Positions 26,716 to 35,176 of a DNA stretch of 64,000 nt are shown here, one piece after another. Origin of the DNA: Lentimicrobiaceae bacterium (GTDB lineage Bacteria; Bacteroidota; Bacteroidia; Bacteroidales; JALOCA01); NCBI GenBank assembly GCA_023227965.1, contig JALOCA010000007.1, positions 44,821 through 108,820 on the forward strand, in the 5' to 3' direction. A program made the position numbers and the translations under genes. The first letter of the stretch is position 1; each line of letters starts with the position of its first letter. A model generated the notes under the pieces. That model searched no databases. It was not told the DNA's origin and saw nothing but the letters and a program-made list of their open reading frames with translations.

Positions 26716-29070
26716 ATGCTAAAATTAACACATAAATATTTTTTATTAATTTTAATTTGTATTAACGGTTTATTTATTAATGCACAACAAGTTGATCCTG
26801 AATTGATAAAAAAAGGACATTGGCTGAATGCAGAAGAATATCTGAATCGCAACAATTACCAGCGGTCATTTGTTGAAACGGATCCTCCAGGAGGTATTGT
26901 ACGCAACATTGCCGAATTTGAAAAAATGGAAGGTGCACTGATTGCCTATGATGCTTCTTTCGGGATATCCTACAACGTGATTAAAGAACTGGCAGAAGAT
27001 GCCACCCTTTATACGATTGTAAGCGGGCAAAGCCAGCAAAACCAGGTTTTATCGCAATATACTGCAAATGGGGTAAATATAAACCATTGTAAATTTATTT
27101 ATTCCAACGTTGATAGCTGGTGGACCCGCGATTATGGCCCATGGTTTGTTACTTTTGGTGCCGACTCCATTGGAATCATTGATTTTCCGTATAACCGTCC
27201 ACGTCCTAACGACGATGAAATCCCGAAAAAAGTAGCCGATTCGCTAAATCTCCCCTGGTTTGGAATGAATATTATCCATACCGGTGGAAATTACATGACC
27301 ACCGGAGGTGGAATAGCTGCTTCTACAGATCTTATTTTAGAAGAAAATACCGGTCAGACACAAGCGCAAATAAATCAAAAGGCTCTTGACTACCTCGGAG
27401 TTTACGATTATGCGCTCTTGCCGGATCCTTTAGCTGATTATATTAAACATATTGACTGCTGGGGAAAATATTTAGCACCCAATAAAGTCCTTATAGGACA
27501 GGTGCCTGAAAGTGATCCCCGATACGAAGATTACGAATACATTGCCAACTGGTTTGCCAGCCATCAAAGTCCTTACGGAACTCCTTTCCAAGTGTATCGT
27601 GTATACAGTCCTGGTAATTCGCTTACCACACCCTATACTAATTCGCTTATACTTAACAATAAAGTTTTTGTACCTATAGGCGAAAACCAATGGGACGATG
27701 AAGCCATTGCCGCGTACCAGCAGGCTATGCCGGGTTATGAAATTCTTGGATTTACCGGTAGCTGGTACAATACCGATGCCCTGCACTGTCGTGTAATAGG
27801 GCTGGCTGACAGAGGATTGCTTTATATTAACCACATTCCGCTTTCCGGAACACAGGTTTATCAGGAACAGTTTCAAATATCAGTTTCTATAAAAGCTTAC
27901 AGCCATGCACAATTATTTGCCGATTCGTTACGGGTATATTATAAAATTGGCGATGGAAACTGGCAATTTGTTCTGATGACAGAAGGATTAAACAATTCTT
28001 ACATTACAAATATCCCTGTTGACTGTTCGGGCGGAGTAGTTCAATATTACATCCATGCCACAGACCAAAGCGGAAGAAGTGCCAATTTGCCTTTCATTGG
28101 CAGACCCGACCCATTTGTTTTCACGGTTCTCCCGGGTGGAAACCCACAGGCAAATATTCAGCCAGCACAAATAGAAATAACAGGTACCACGGGTGAAATT
28201 ACCCAGTCAAGTTTAAGCATAAGCAATACAGGCGAATGTGATTTGGCATACCTGATAACAAAGCCAGAAACAGATACCTGGCTCGAAATTTCAGACCCTT
28301 CCGGTACTGTTTCTTCGGGTGCACAAACGATAGTTTCACTAAACTTCAACGCAACATCACTTTCACCAGGAGTGTATGAAAGTTCACTTACTGTAAACAC
28401 AAACGATACCATTAACCCCGAAATTCAAGCCCCGGTACATTTTACCGTAACATTACTTCCCGACATCCAGGTAACTCCAGATACTGTTGTTTACGAAACT
28501 GATTTCGGTCCAAAGATTATATCAATAAAAAATTACAACAGCACAAATGTTACTATCCAGTATATCAATATTGAACAGTACCATCACTGGTATTTTGACC
28601 CCTGGACTATTACCCTCCCTTATGTTTTGACTGCCGGCGATTCACTTCAACTGAATTTATTCCTCAAACCCGGTTCGGATGATAATTATTCGTATGTATA
28701 TGATTCTATTATTATTAATACTCCAGATTATGAACATAAAGTTATTTTGAAAATTAACGATCAACTTCTGAGTGGGGTTGAAAAATTTTCAAACTTTGTT
28801 CCCGAATTTCAAACTTTTCCTAATCCTTTCAGTAATTCAGTAAACATCCGCTTTGATTTGCCTGAAAGCTCTTCTGTACAACTCAGCATTTTCAATTTCT
28901 CAGGACAAAAAGTAGTTACCGTTTGCGACAAATTGTTTTCGGCAGGAATTCACAATTTAATCTGGAACGCTTTGAACGAAAACAATCAGCCATTGAATCA
29001 AGGTGTTTATTTCCTGAAATTTACTACTAAATTTGGCACAAGCTCACAAAAAATAATCTATATTCGGTAA
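26716..29070 (+). CDS. Peptidylarginine deiminase of the Porphyromonas (PPAD) type, T9SS cargo
   Basis: A 784-residue secreted enzyme that should convert arginine in proteins to citrulline. Order: signal peptide (1-23), PAD/agmatine-deiminase fold (about 60-385), Ig-like domains (about 385-690), T9SS type A sorting domain (about 695-784, TFPNPFSNSVNIRF to KIIYIR). Against the known active site of PPAD every key residue is present: Asp139 in WWTRDYGPW, His245 and Asp247 in HIDCWGKYL, Asn309 in PYTNSLILNN, and nucleophile Cys358 in NTDALHCRV. Arg161 and Arg163 in YNRPRPNDD correspond to the two arginines by which PPAD selects C-terminal arginines. A -7 box TATTTTTG lies at 26649-26656, and a terminator follows the gene. 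Confidence 0.9.
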   Translation: MLKLTHKYFLLILICINGLFINAQQVDPELIKKGHWLNAEEYLNRNNYQRSFVETDPPGGIVRNIAEFEKMEGALIAYDASFGISYNVIKELAEDATLYTIVSGQSQQNQVLSQYTANGVNINHCKFIYSNVDSWWTRDYGPWFVTFGADSIGIIDFPYNRPRPNDDEIPKKVADSLNLPWFGMNIIHTGGNYMTTGGGIAASTDLILEENTGQTQAQINQKALDYLGVYDYALLPDPLADYIKHIDCWGKYLAPNKVLIGQVPESDPRYEDYEYIANWFASHQSPYGTPFQVYRVYSPGNSLTTPYTNSLILNNKVFVPIGENQWDDEAIAAYQQAMPGYEILGFTGSWYNTDALHCRVIGLADRGLLYINHIPLSGTQVYQEQFQISVSIKAYSHAQLFADSLRVYYKIGDGNWQFVLMTEGLNNSYITNIPVDCSGGVVQYYIHATDQSGRSANLPFIGRPDPFVFTVLPGGNPQANIQPAQIEITGTTGEITQSSLSISNTGECDLAYLITKPETDTWLEISDPSGTVSSGAQTIVSLNFNATSLSPGVYESSLTVNTNDTINPEIQAPVHFTVTLLPDIQVTPDTVVYETDFGPKIISIKNYNSTNVTIQYINIEQYHHWYFDPWTITLPYVLTAGDSLQLNLFLKPGSDDNYSYVYDSIIINTPDYEHKVILKINDQLLSGVEKFSNFVPEFQTFPNPFSNSVNIRFDLPESSSVQLSIFNFSGQKVVTVCDKLFSAGIHNLIWNALNENNQPLNQGVYFLKFTTKFGTSSQKIIYIR

Positions 29071-29089
29071 ATTTTAAAAAAAATTTAAG

Positions 29090-29125
29090 CCGCTTCCTGC
29101 ACTCATCACGAAGCGGTTTTTTTTT
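29090..29125 (+). terminator. Terminator after the peptidylarginine deiminase gene
   Basis: CCGCTTC (29090-29096) pairs with GAAGCGG (29110-29116) followed by nine T residues. The T run merges into a -7 box TATTTTTG (29125-29132) that can serve the next gene, so terminator and promoter overlap. Confidence 0.8.
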
Positions 29126-29156
29126 ATTTTTGTCCTGCAATTCTATTCAGAAAATC

Positions 29157-30566
29157 ATGAAAAAATCATCTCTCGTTTACCTCATTCCATTTCTGGCGCT
29201 TTCTGTAATAACAGGATGTAAAACTGCCGAAATACAATCGGAAAAACCCGCCGCATCTTACCAGGAAGTTTTTTATACCCCTCCGGTTTCGGTTATCAAC
29301 ATTCCATTGGAAATGGATATAAAAGATATTGAAATATTGCTCAACAATCAGTTACAAGGTTTATTATACGAAGATAACAGCCTCGAAAACAATGGAGGTG
29401 ACAATCTTATGGTAAAAGCATGGAAAAAAGAAAATTTCAAACTCGCACTCGAAAACAATGAAATTTCGTATCGTATTCCTCTGAAACTTTGGCTAAAGGC
29501 AGGGTTTAAAGTGGAAAAATTCGGGATAGAACTGTCGAATTACAAAGAAATTGAAGCAGCTATTGCCTTGAAATTTAAAACGAAAATTGAAGTCAACAAA
29601 GATTGGACAATAAAAACAGTAACTGTTTCTGATGGTTATGAATGGCTGAGTGCCCCGGTATTAAAATTAGGTCCTGTGGATTTGAATATAAAATACGTTG
29701 CTGATCTCATTTTGAAAACCAACCAGAATACGATAAATAAAGAAATTGACGACGCCATTTCCAACAATCTTAATGTAAAAAAATATGCCCAGCAAGCCTG
29801 GGATGCCATACACCGCCCCATCAAAATATCCGATGAATATAAAACCTGGCTTAGAATTACCCCAAAAGAGGTAGCTTCGATGCAAATAAGCGGAAAAAAC
29901 GGAAAAATCAGACATAATATATGTGTAAAAGCTATTACTGAATGCTTTATAAGTAGACAACCCTATAATCAGGAACTTGTTCCGCTTCCGCCACTTACCA
30001 TTATTAAAAAACCCCAAGAAGGCTTTGCAATTACCCTTGTTGCGGACATTCCATATACCGTAGCCGATAGTTTTGCAAATGTTTATCTGAAAGGAAAAAC
30101 TTTTAACTCAGGTAAAAAAAGCATAATAATCAATCAGTTGCATATTTATGGAAGGAATGGTAAGTTGATGATAGAAACCCAGGTATCGGGAAGTATAAAG
30201 GGAAATCTGTATTTTGAAGGCATACCCTATTTTGACCCAAGTACACAGGCTCTTAAAGTCAAAGAGCTTGATTATGAAATAAAAACTAAAAATTCCCTGT
30301 TGAAAACCGCCGACTGGCTGGCACACGGTACCCTTGCCAACCTTATTCAGGATAAAATCTCGTTCCCATTGGCAGAAAACATTAACCAGGCAAAATTACT
30401 GATCCAAAAAAACTTGGTTAATAATAAAGTAGCAGAAAATGTTTTACTCAACGGAACACTTGGAAATATAACTGTAGATACAATCTGGATGGACACCACA
30501 TCGCTGAAAACATCTGTTCAATTTAACGGAAAAATAACCCTAAGTCTTATAAGAGCAGTTAAATAG
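29157..30566 (+). CDS. DUF4403 family lipoprotein
   Basis: A 469-residue lipoprotein read from ATG 29157, which gives MKKSSLVYLIPFLALSVITGC with the lipobox Cys near residue 21; a longer frame to 29130 lacks a sensible signal peptide. The mature part has the paired beta-rich domains of DUF4403 proteins (VINIPLEMDIKDIEILLNNQ near the N terminus and KVKELDYEIKTKNSLLKTADW near residue 370). These resemble lipid-binding tubular folds by family knowledge, but no function is established here. Promoter TATTTTTG at 29125-29132. Confidence 0.8.
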   Translation: MKKSSLVYLIPFLALSVITGCKTAEIQSEKPAASYQEVFYTPPVSVINIPLEMDIKDIEILLNNQLQGLLYEDNSLENNGGDNLMVKAWKKENFKLALENNEISYRIPLKLWLKAGFKVEKFGIELSNYKEIEAAIALKFKTKIEVNKDWTIKTVTVSDGYEWLSAPVLKLGPVDLNIKYVADLILKTNQNTINKEIDDAISNNLNVKKYAQQAWDAIHRPIKISDEYKTWLRITPKEVASMQISGKNGKIRHNICVKAITECFISRQPYNQELVPLPPLTIIKKPQEGFAITLVADIPYTVADSFANVYLKGKTFNSGKKSIIINQLHIYGRNGKLMIETQVSGSIKGNLYFEGIPYFDPSTQALKVKELDYEIKTKNSLLKTADWLAHGTLANLIQDKISFPLAENINQAKLLIQKNLVNNKVAENVLLNGTLGNITVDTIWMDTTSLKTSVQFNGKITLSLIRAVK

Positions 30567-30587
30567 CGTTTAATATTCCAAAACTTG

Positions 30588-31256
30588 CTAATAAAGGGTA
30601 ATTGTTTTCGAAGGGCTTATGTAATAAGAAACCTTATATGTTTTTACCCCAATTCCGGCAGATACTTCCCCAATGTTATACCGTGAAAAAAACAGGACAT
30701 AAGTCCCTTTTGAAAGCGGCAATAATTCCTTTTTACGGATAGTTATCGAAGATGTGTATGAGGTACTGGTAGAAAAATCAGCGGTGTAATGTGTTTCAGT
30801 ATTATTTAAATACACGGTTATTGTTTCACCCGGGTAAACAATATCCCCATACCATTTTAGCGTAATATCATTACTGGCACTGATAGAATCAGGAAGGGAA
30901 GGATGAAGCCCGATGGGAACTAAAATTGCCTGTACTGTAAGCTCCTGACCTTTTTTAGTAACTACACGAAAATTGGCGGTGTCAACCATAAGATTGTTAA
31001 AAACGCTCTGATATTCGCTTACCTGTTTTATAAAAGGCATTTCCACATCATTTAATAATATTTTGCTAATATCATTAGGTACAGCCACATTATAATCTTT
31101 CTGAAAATATGCTCTGGCACTTCCCAAGCCTGTAAGATCGCTGTAAGAAATCTCAAAAAAAGAAGTGGTTTCTGCCAAAGGAGCCTTGTTGTCGTTATCT
31201 TTAAAACATCCTGAAAAAACGATTGTCATCAGGAAATATAAAAATATTTTTTTCAT
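30588..31256 (-). CDS. Hypothetical lipoprotein
   Basis: A 222-residue protein with signal peptide MKKIFLYFLMTIVFSGC (Cys17) and a beta-rich mature region that may hold one or two Ig-like or IPT-like folds (VYPGETITVYLNNTETHY). No family recognised. It converges with the DUF4403 gene, the stops being 21 bases apart, and stands alone. Confidence 0.7.
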   Translation of the reverse strand: MKKIFLYFLMTIVFSGCFKDNDNKAPLAETTSFFEISYSDLTGLGSARAYFQKDYNVAVPNDISKILLNDVEMPFIKQVSEYQSVFNNLMVDTANFRVVTKKGQELTVQAILVPIGLHPSLPDSISASNDITLKWYGDIVYPGETITVYLNNTETHYTADFSTSTSYTSSITIRKKELLPLSKGTYVLFFSRYNIGEVSAGIGVKTYKVSYYISPSKTITLY

Positions 31257-31440
31257 CAGAATATATTTTGTTTATTAAAAGTTTGATAAAACCATACATA
31301 TGCTGAATATTATACTTATACATGTTTGCATTTGTTAAACATGTTGGTTCCATCGCGAATTATTTTTTGCAAAATTAAAAGAACTTCAATGCAAACGGGG
31401 AAAAAATACAGGAAACACTAATTATTTAACAAAAAAAGAC

Positions 31441-31448
31441 TATCTTTG
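31441..31448 (+). promoter_or_regulatory. -7 box for the lipoprotein at 31491
   Basis: TATCTTTG matches the Bacteroidota -7 consensus 42 bases before the ATG; no clear TTG lies at -33. The remainder of 31257-31440 is AT-rich with nothing else I can support. Confidence 0.45.
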
Positions 31449-31490
31449 TTAAATGATTAAGAGAGAAACTACAAACTAATATTTATAATC

Positions 31491-32057
31491 ATGAAAAAAA
31501 TTCTATTTTCCTTACTTTTTGGTGCAACTTTTATTGTTGCAGGGGTTACATTCGTTTCGTGCGATGATACTTCCAATCCATTAAAAACAAACATCAGCTA
31601 CAAACCGGCTGATATGCCTTTTGTGCTCGATTCGCTGAACTTCCTTGCAGCGGTTAAAACCGAACATTTACTTTTTACACAAAATATCAATGCCGATATT
31701 GACAGTATTTTGGAAGCCCACAACGTCAGCAACCTGGCAACTCTCAGCGAAGCCGAAGTAGATACGATTTCCATAAGGATTGTCTCGCCTACAGGCGTTA
31801 CACTCAATTGGATCAGTTCCGCGCGGGTAAGCATTCAAATTCCCGGTCAGCAGGAACTAACCATAGCCCATACTGCTGCTATCAATTCCGCAGGGCAGAT
31901 TATTACCTTTGTAATTGATAATGTAAGTGTTTTACCATATCTCAACAACAATAGTTTTACTGTAAGGGTATATGGCAATATCACTCCACCGCTTCCGGTA
32001 ACACAGATCAACATGCTTTTACACCTGGGTTTCAATTTACAGGTGCAGGTGCTTTAG
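31491..32057 (+). CDS. Hypothetical exported protein, probable lipoprotein
   Basis: A 188-residue protein. The signal sequence MKKILFSLLFGATFIVAGVTFVSC ends in a plausible lipobox (FVSC). The mature part is beta-rich (VSPTGVTLNWISSARVSIQI, NNNSFTVRVYGNITPP) and unrecognised. It has its own -7 box (31441) and terminator (32080-32122), so it is monocistronic. Confidence 0.7.
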   Translation: MKKILFSLLFGATFIVAGVTFVSCDDTSNPLKTNISYKPADMPFVLDSLNFLAAVKTEHLLFTQNINADIDSILEAHNVSNLATLSEAEVDTISIRIVSPTGVTLNWISSARVSIQIPGQQELTIAHTAAINSAGQIITFVIDNVSVLPYLNNNSFTVRVYGNITPPLPVTQINMLLHLGFNLQVQVL

Positions 32058-32079
32058 TGTTTTGTTAAATTCATTTTTT

Positions 32080-32122
32080 ACCTTCTTTACGGAAAAACAA
32101 AATTTGTAAAGAAGGTTTTTTT
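32080..32122 (+). terminator. Terminator after the lipoprotein at 31491
   Basis: ACCTTCTTTAC (32080-32090) pairs perfectly with GTAAAGAAGGT (32106-32116) and is followed by seven T residues. Confidence 0.85.
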
Positions 32123-32321
32123 ATTCCTTCTTACATTCCTTACGGCTTGCCAGCAAAAGCAAAATTGCTAAAATGAAAAGGGGTTGACTTGCATAATATA
32201 CACTATACCAATAGTGTATTCCTAAAAAGTCGGGTACAAAATACACGATACCGCCTGCCAGTAGCATCAGTATGCCAATAATGGCAACAACCCAGGTAAG
32301 GACACAGTAGAGATTTTTCAT
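32121..32321 (-). CDS. Small two-helix membrane protein
   Basis: A 66-residue protein with two hydrophobic segments (VLTWVVAIIGILMLLAGGIVYF and LFILAILLLLA) and a basic/acidic C terminus (SRKECKKE). The start MKNLYC at 32321 is the only reasonable one. The 3' end overlaps the terminator of the convergent gene. No family recognised. Confidence 0.6.
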   Translation of the reverse strand: MKNLYCVLTWVVAIIGILMLLAGGIVYFVPDFLGIHYWYSVYYASQPLFILAILLLLASRKECKKE

Positions 32322-32541
32322 ATTCTTTAAGTTTTAAACCTGCGCAAATTACAAAATAGTTTTGGAAATTGTACAAGATAGATAAAATTTTTATGAAGTT
32401 AAGGATATGTAGTCGGCAAAGAGTGATAAACCAACCCATGCCGTGCATCAAGCTTTCACATCCTTGTAATGAAGTTATCTCAACTATGTAGTTCGGTTCA
32501 GGGTGTTTTATTTTGAAATAATTATTGATATCTCTGCAATC

Positions 32542-32702
32542 TTTAACCCAAATCCGTCATTAGAGCGTGCATCAAACTGTTTGTCAAATATTTATATTAA
32601 GAATTTTCTAATGACGGTCATTAGAAAATTTATGATTTATTTCATTGATTAAGTGTATGATGCTTCAAATTGTTAGAATTCAAATGACGGATCTGGGTTA
32701 AA
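32542..32702. mobile_element. 161-bp palindromic, MITE-like element
   Basis: The ends are inverted repeats of 20 bases with one mismatch: TTTAACCCAAATCCGTCATT (32542-32561) and its complement at 32683-32702. At the centre is a perfect palindrome with 14-base arms (AATTTTCTAATGAC 32602-32615 and GTCATTAGAAAATT 32617-32630) around a single G. Further weaker pairing (GCATCA / TGATGC) lies between. The whole could fold into one long hairpin. No coding capacity. It lies in the longest gene-free stretch (32322-32967), immediately before a truncated T9SS domain; 32322-32541 shows nothing I can support. Confidence 0.7.
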
Positions 32703-32885
32703 AATGGTTTTCAGGGAAATGAAAAAACACTTTCTGTTTTCGATGCAACAGGCAGGCTTGTAATGCAAAAACAACTTTTTTTCTCCAAATTGGAAGCAGA
32801 TGTAAGCAGTTTACCGCAAGGTGTTTATTGTGTACAAATTACAGGAGAAAACGGAACATTTACCGCTAAATTTCTGAAAGAATAA
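32688..32885 (+). pseudogene. Orphan T9SS type A sorting domain (gene remnant)
   Basis: A 65-codon open stretch after a TGA at 32685 and without a start codon. It encodes a recognisable sorting domain: EKTLSVFDATGRLVMQKQ, then LPQGVYCVQITGENG and KFLKE before TAA. The expected signal peptide and passenger are absent, so this is the 3' end of a lost secreted-protein gene, truncated at the palindromic element, whose right terminal repeat overlaps the first codons. Confidence 0.7.
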
Positions 32886-32908
32886 TAAACTCCATTGTCT
32901 AAAAACGA

Positions 32909-32942
32909 AAAAAACATGTCGTTGAATTCAGGCATGTTTTTT
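32909..32942. terminator. Bidirectional terminator between the T9SS remnant and the ammonia-lyase
   Basis: AAAAAACATG (32909-32918) pairs with CATGTTTTTT (32933-32942). The A and T runs on both sides let it act in both directions: for the plus-strand remnant and for the minus-strand lyase ending at 32968. Confidence 0.7.
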
Positions 32943-32967
32943 ATGATTATTGATCCTCTGTTATTTT

Positions 32968-34530
32968 TTACGAGAGGTTTCCTGTAACTTTTTCAACCTC
33001 CTGGACAATTTCGCAAGATTTAACCAACGCTTTCATTTTGGTGTGATCATTGTACAACGGACGGTCGATTTCGAGATAATCCACATGTTTTCTGATTATT
33101 TCGTAAGCCTTAGCCGTTCCGTAACCCCACTTGTAGAGAGTTTCATATTTTTGGCGTAAATCAAGCGCCTGTGCTGCTGCCATAAACTCTATGCCAAGGA
33201 TTCCATAGGCATTGTCGAGAATCTGGAAATTTTTGATGGCAGTATTCATCCCCATCGAAACAAAATCTTCCTGGTCGGCGGCAGCAGGAATGGATTGGAT
33301 AGAAGCAGGCATTGATAAAATTCTCTGTTCCACTATTTGCATGTCGGCTGTGTACTGACTGAGCATTAACCCTGAAAAAAGCCCGGGATTATGCGTAAGG
33401 AAAGGAGGTAGTCCCACACTCAGAGCTGGATTGTTCAGCCTGTTCATCCTTCTTTCGGAAAGCACACAAACCATAGTTATGGCAGCACCCATCATGTCCA
33501 TCGGCAAAGAAACCGGGCTACCCTGAAAATTGGCTCCCGACAGTTGCAGATTTTCCTCGGCAAAGAAAATAGGATTGTCGCCTACACCATTTAGTTCAAT
33601 TTCTACCTGTGAACGGGCATATTTTAAAGCATCGTGTGCTGCACCGATTACCTGTGGTGTTGAACGCATGGAGTAGGCATCCTGTACTTTCACCTTCAGG
33701 CGTTTTTCAGACAGGTCTCCTCCGGCAGTTACGGCTCGGATAGCTTTTGCACTCCGTATTGCCCCCGGGAATCCTCTTACTTCATGAATTTTTGTATTGT
33801 AAGGGCCCAGATTGGCTTTTAAAGCTTCGAGCGTCATTGCACAGGCGATTTCTGCCTGTTTCAGAAAACGGTCGGCATCGTATAAAAACAAAGCGCTCAT
33901 TGCCGTGAGGAAATTAGAACCATTAATGGCTGCCAGCCCGTCTCTTGCTTCCAATCCGGGAATAGAAATTCCGGCTCTTTCCATGGCTTCTTTTCCGTGG
34001 AGTAGTTCTCCCTGGTAATAGGCTTTTCCTTCGCCCATCAGCAGCAAGGCAATCTGTGACATAGGTGCCAAATCGCCGCAAGCTCCCACTGAACCTTTCT
34101 GGCATACGAAAGGAGTTACGCCCTTGTTCAACATTTCAACAAAAGTTTGTGTTATTTCCAACCTGCAGCCGGAGTTACCGTGTGCATGAACATTGATTCT
34201 GCCCAGCATGGCAGCCCTCACGTATTCTATGGGTGCCGGATCGCCAATACCTGCAGCATGGTTGTAAACAAGGTATTTTTGAAATTCTTTAACCTGCTCG
34301 TCGTTGAGCACCATTTCCGAAAATTCGCCGATACCGGTATTGATGCCGTACATGATTTCGCCGGCTTCTATCTTTTTCTCAAGCATGGTTCTGCATGCGT
34401 TAATCCGCCGGATGGCTTCAGGATGTAATTCCACTTTTTCGCCCCTACGGGCAACTAATTCAACATCTTCTATAGTCAGGTTTTGTCCTGTGATAATTAA
34501 TGGCATGGTGTTAAGTATTAAATTTGACAT
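32968..34530 (-). CDS. Aromatic amino acid ammonia-lyase (HAL/PAL/TAL family) with Ala-Cys-Gly in place of Ala-Ser-Gly
   Basis: A 520-residue member of the MIO-dependent lyases, which release ammonia from His, Phe or Tyr. Family residues are present: Tyr61 in YGINTGIG, His91 in YNHAAGIG, NGSNFLTAMSAL, and QEDFVSMG near residue 415. Apart from the triad, these resemble histidase more than plant PAL. The MIO cofactor normally forms from Ala-Ser-Gly; the triad here is A150-C151-G152 in GSVGACGDLAP (codons at 34075-34083). Cysteine could cyclise in the same way. It is a different type from the hutH gene at 58539, which has the normal triad. The substrate is uncertain. Stand-alone, divergent from the DUF2148 gene. 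Confidence 0.88.
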   Translation of the reverse strand: MSNLILNTMPLIITGQNLTIEDVELVARRGEKVELHPEAIRRINACRTMLEKKIEAGEIMYGINTGIGEFSEMVLNDEQVKEFQKYLVYNHAAGIGDPAPIEYVRAAMLGRINVHAHGNSGCRLEITQTFVEMLNKGVTPFVCQKGSVGACGDLAPMSQIALLLMGEGKAYYQGELLHGKEAMERAGISIPGLEARDGLAAINGSNFLTAMSALFLYDADRFLKQAEIACAMTLEALKANLGPYNTKIHEVRGFPGAIRSAKAIRAVTAGGDLSEKRLKVKVQDAYSMRSTPQVIGAAHDALKYARSQVEIELNGVGDNPIFFAEENLQLSGANFQGSPVSLPMDMMGAAITMVCVLSERRMNRLNNPALSVGLPPFLTHNPGLFSGLMLSQYTADMQIVEQRILSMPASIQSIPAAADQEDFVSMGMNTAIKNFQILDNAYGILGIEFMAAAQALDLRQKYETLYKWGYGTAKAYEIIRKHVDYLEIDRPLYNDHTKMKALVKSCEIVQEVEKVTGNLS

Positions 34531-34644
34531 TATTTTTGCTCATTCAAACCTACAAGTTTTTTTTTTCGGTTTGACGTATTGCAGCCGAATTTTTATAATT
34601 TTTGTAAAAAAATTTATGCTAACAATAATTAAGCATGAATTATC

Positions 34645-35169
34645 ATGATAAAAGAAGAAGATATACTGAATAATGCTCTACGGCAAATAGCACACAAAAT
34701 GGTAGTTGCAGCCCGCACTGCTCCCAAAGGGAGAGGCAGAAACCATATTAAAATAGCCATAGCCGAACTTCACGAAATAAAAATGCTTTCGGAGAAGATG
34801 AAAGAAATAGGAGAAGGTCGTCATCAACAGCCTTTTTTGCGAAATGCGGAAAATATCCTTGCTGCACCGATAGTTGTACTCATTGGTTGTATGTACAAAA
34901 GTGTCGGGCTCGATTGCGGTTTATGTGGTTTTGCCAATTGTGCTGAACGCGATCTGCATCCGGCTTCTCCCTGTGTTTTTAATCCGCTGGATTTGGGTAT
35001 TGCCCTTAGTTCAGCAGTGGGAATAGCTGCCGATAACCGAACCGACAACAGGATAATGTACACCATTGGCATAGCTGCCCTCGAGCTGAACCTGCTGGGC
35101 GATGAAATTAAAATGGTTTTGGGAATTCCCCTGAGTGCCACATCAAAAAATCCTTTTTTCGACAGGTAG
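34645..35169 (+). CDS. DUF2148 ferredoxin-like protein
   Basis: A 174-residue protein of the DUF2148 family. The cysteine cluster CMYKSVGLDCGLCGFANC (near residues 85-105) followed by a further Cys in PASPCVF could bind a 4Fe-4S cluster. The opening includes ARTAPKGRGRNHIKIAI, typical of the family. Function unknown, with redox or metal-binding roles suggested by the cysteines. Divergent from the ammonia-lyase and convergent with the phosphatase (7-base gap). Confidence 0.85.
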   Translation: MIKEEDILNNALRQIAHKMVVAARTAPKGRGRNHIKIAIAELHEIKMLSEKMKEIGEGRHQQPFLRNAENILAAPIVVLIGCMYKSVGLDCGLCGFANCAERDLHPASPCVFNPLDLGIALSSAVGIAADNRTDNRIMYTIGIAALELNLLGDEIKMVLGIPLSATSKNPFFDR

Positions 35170-35176
35170 CACAGCA

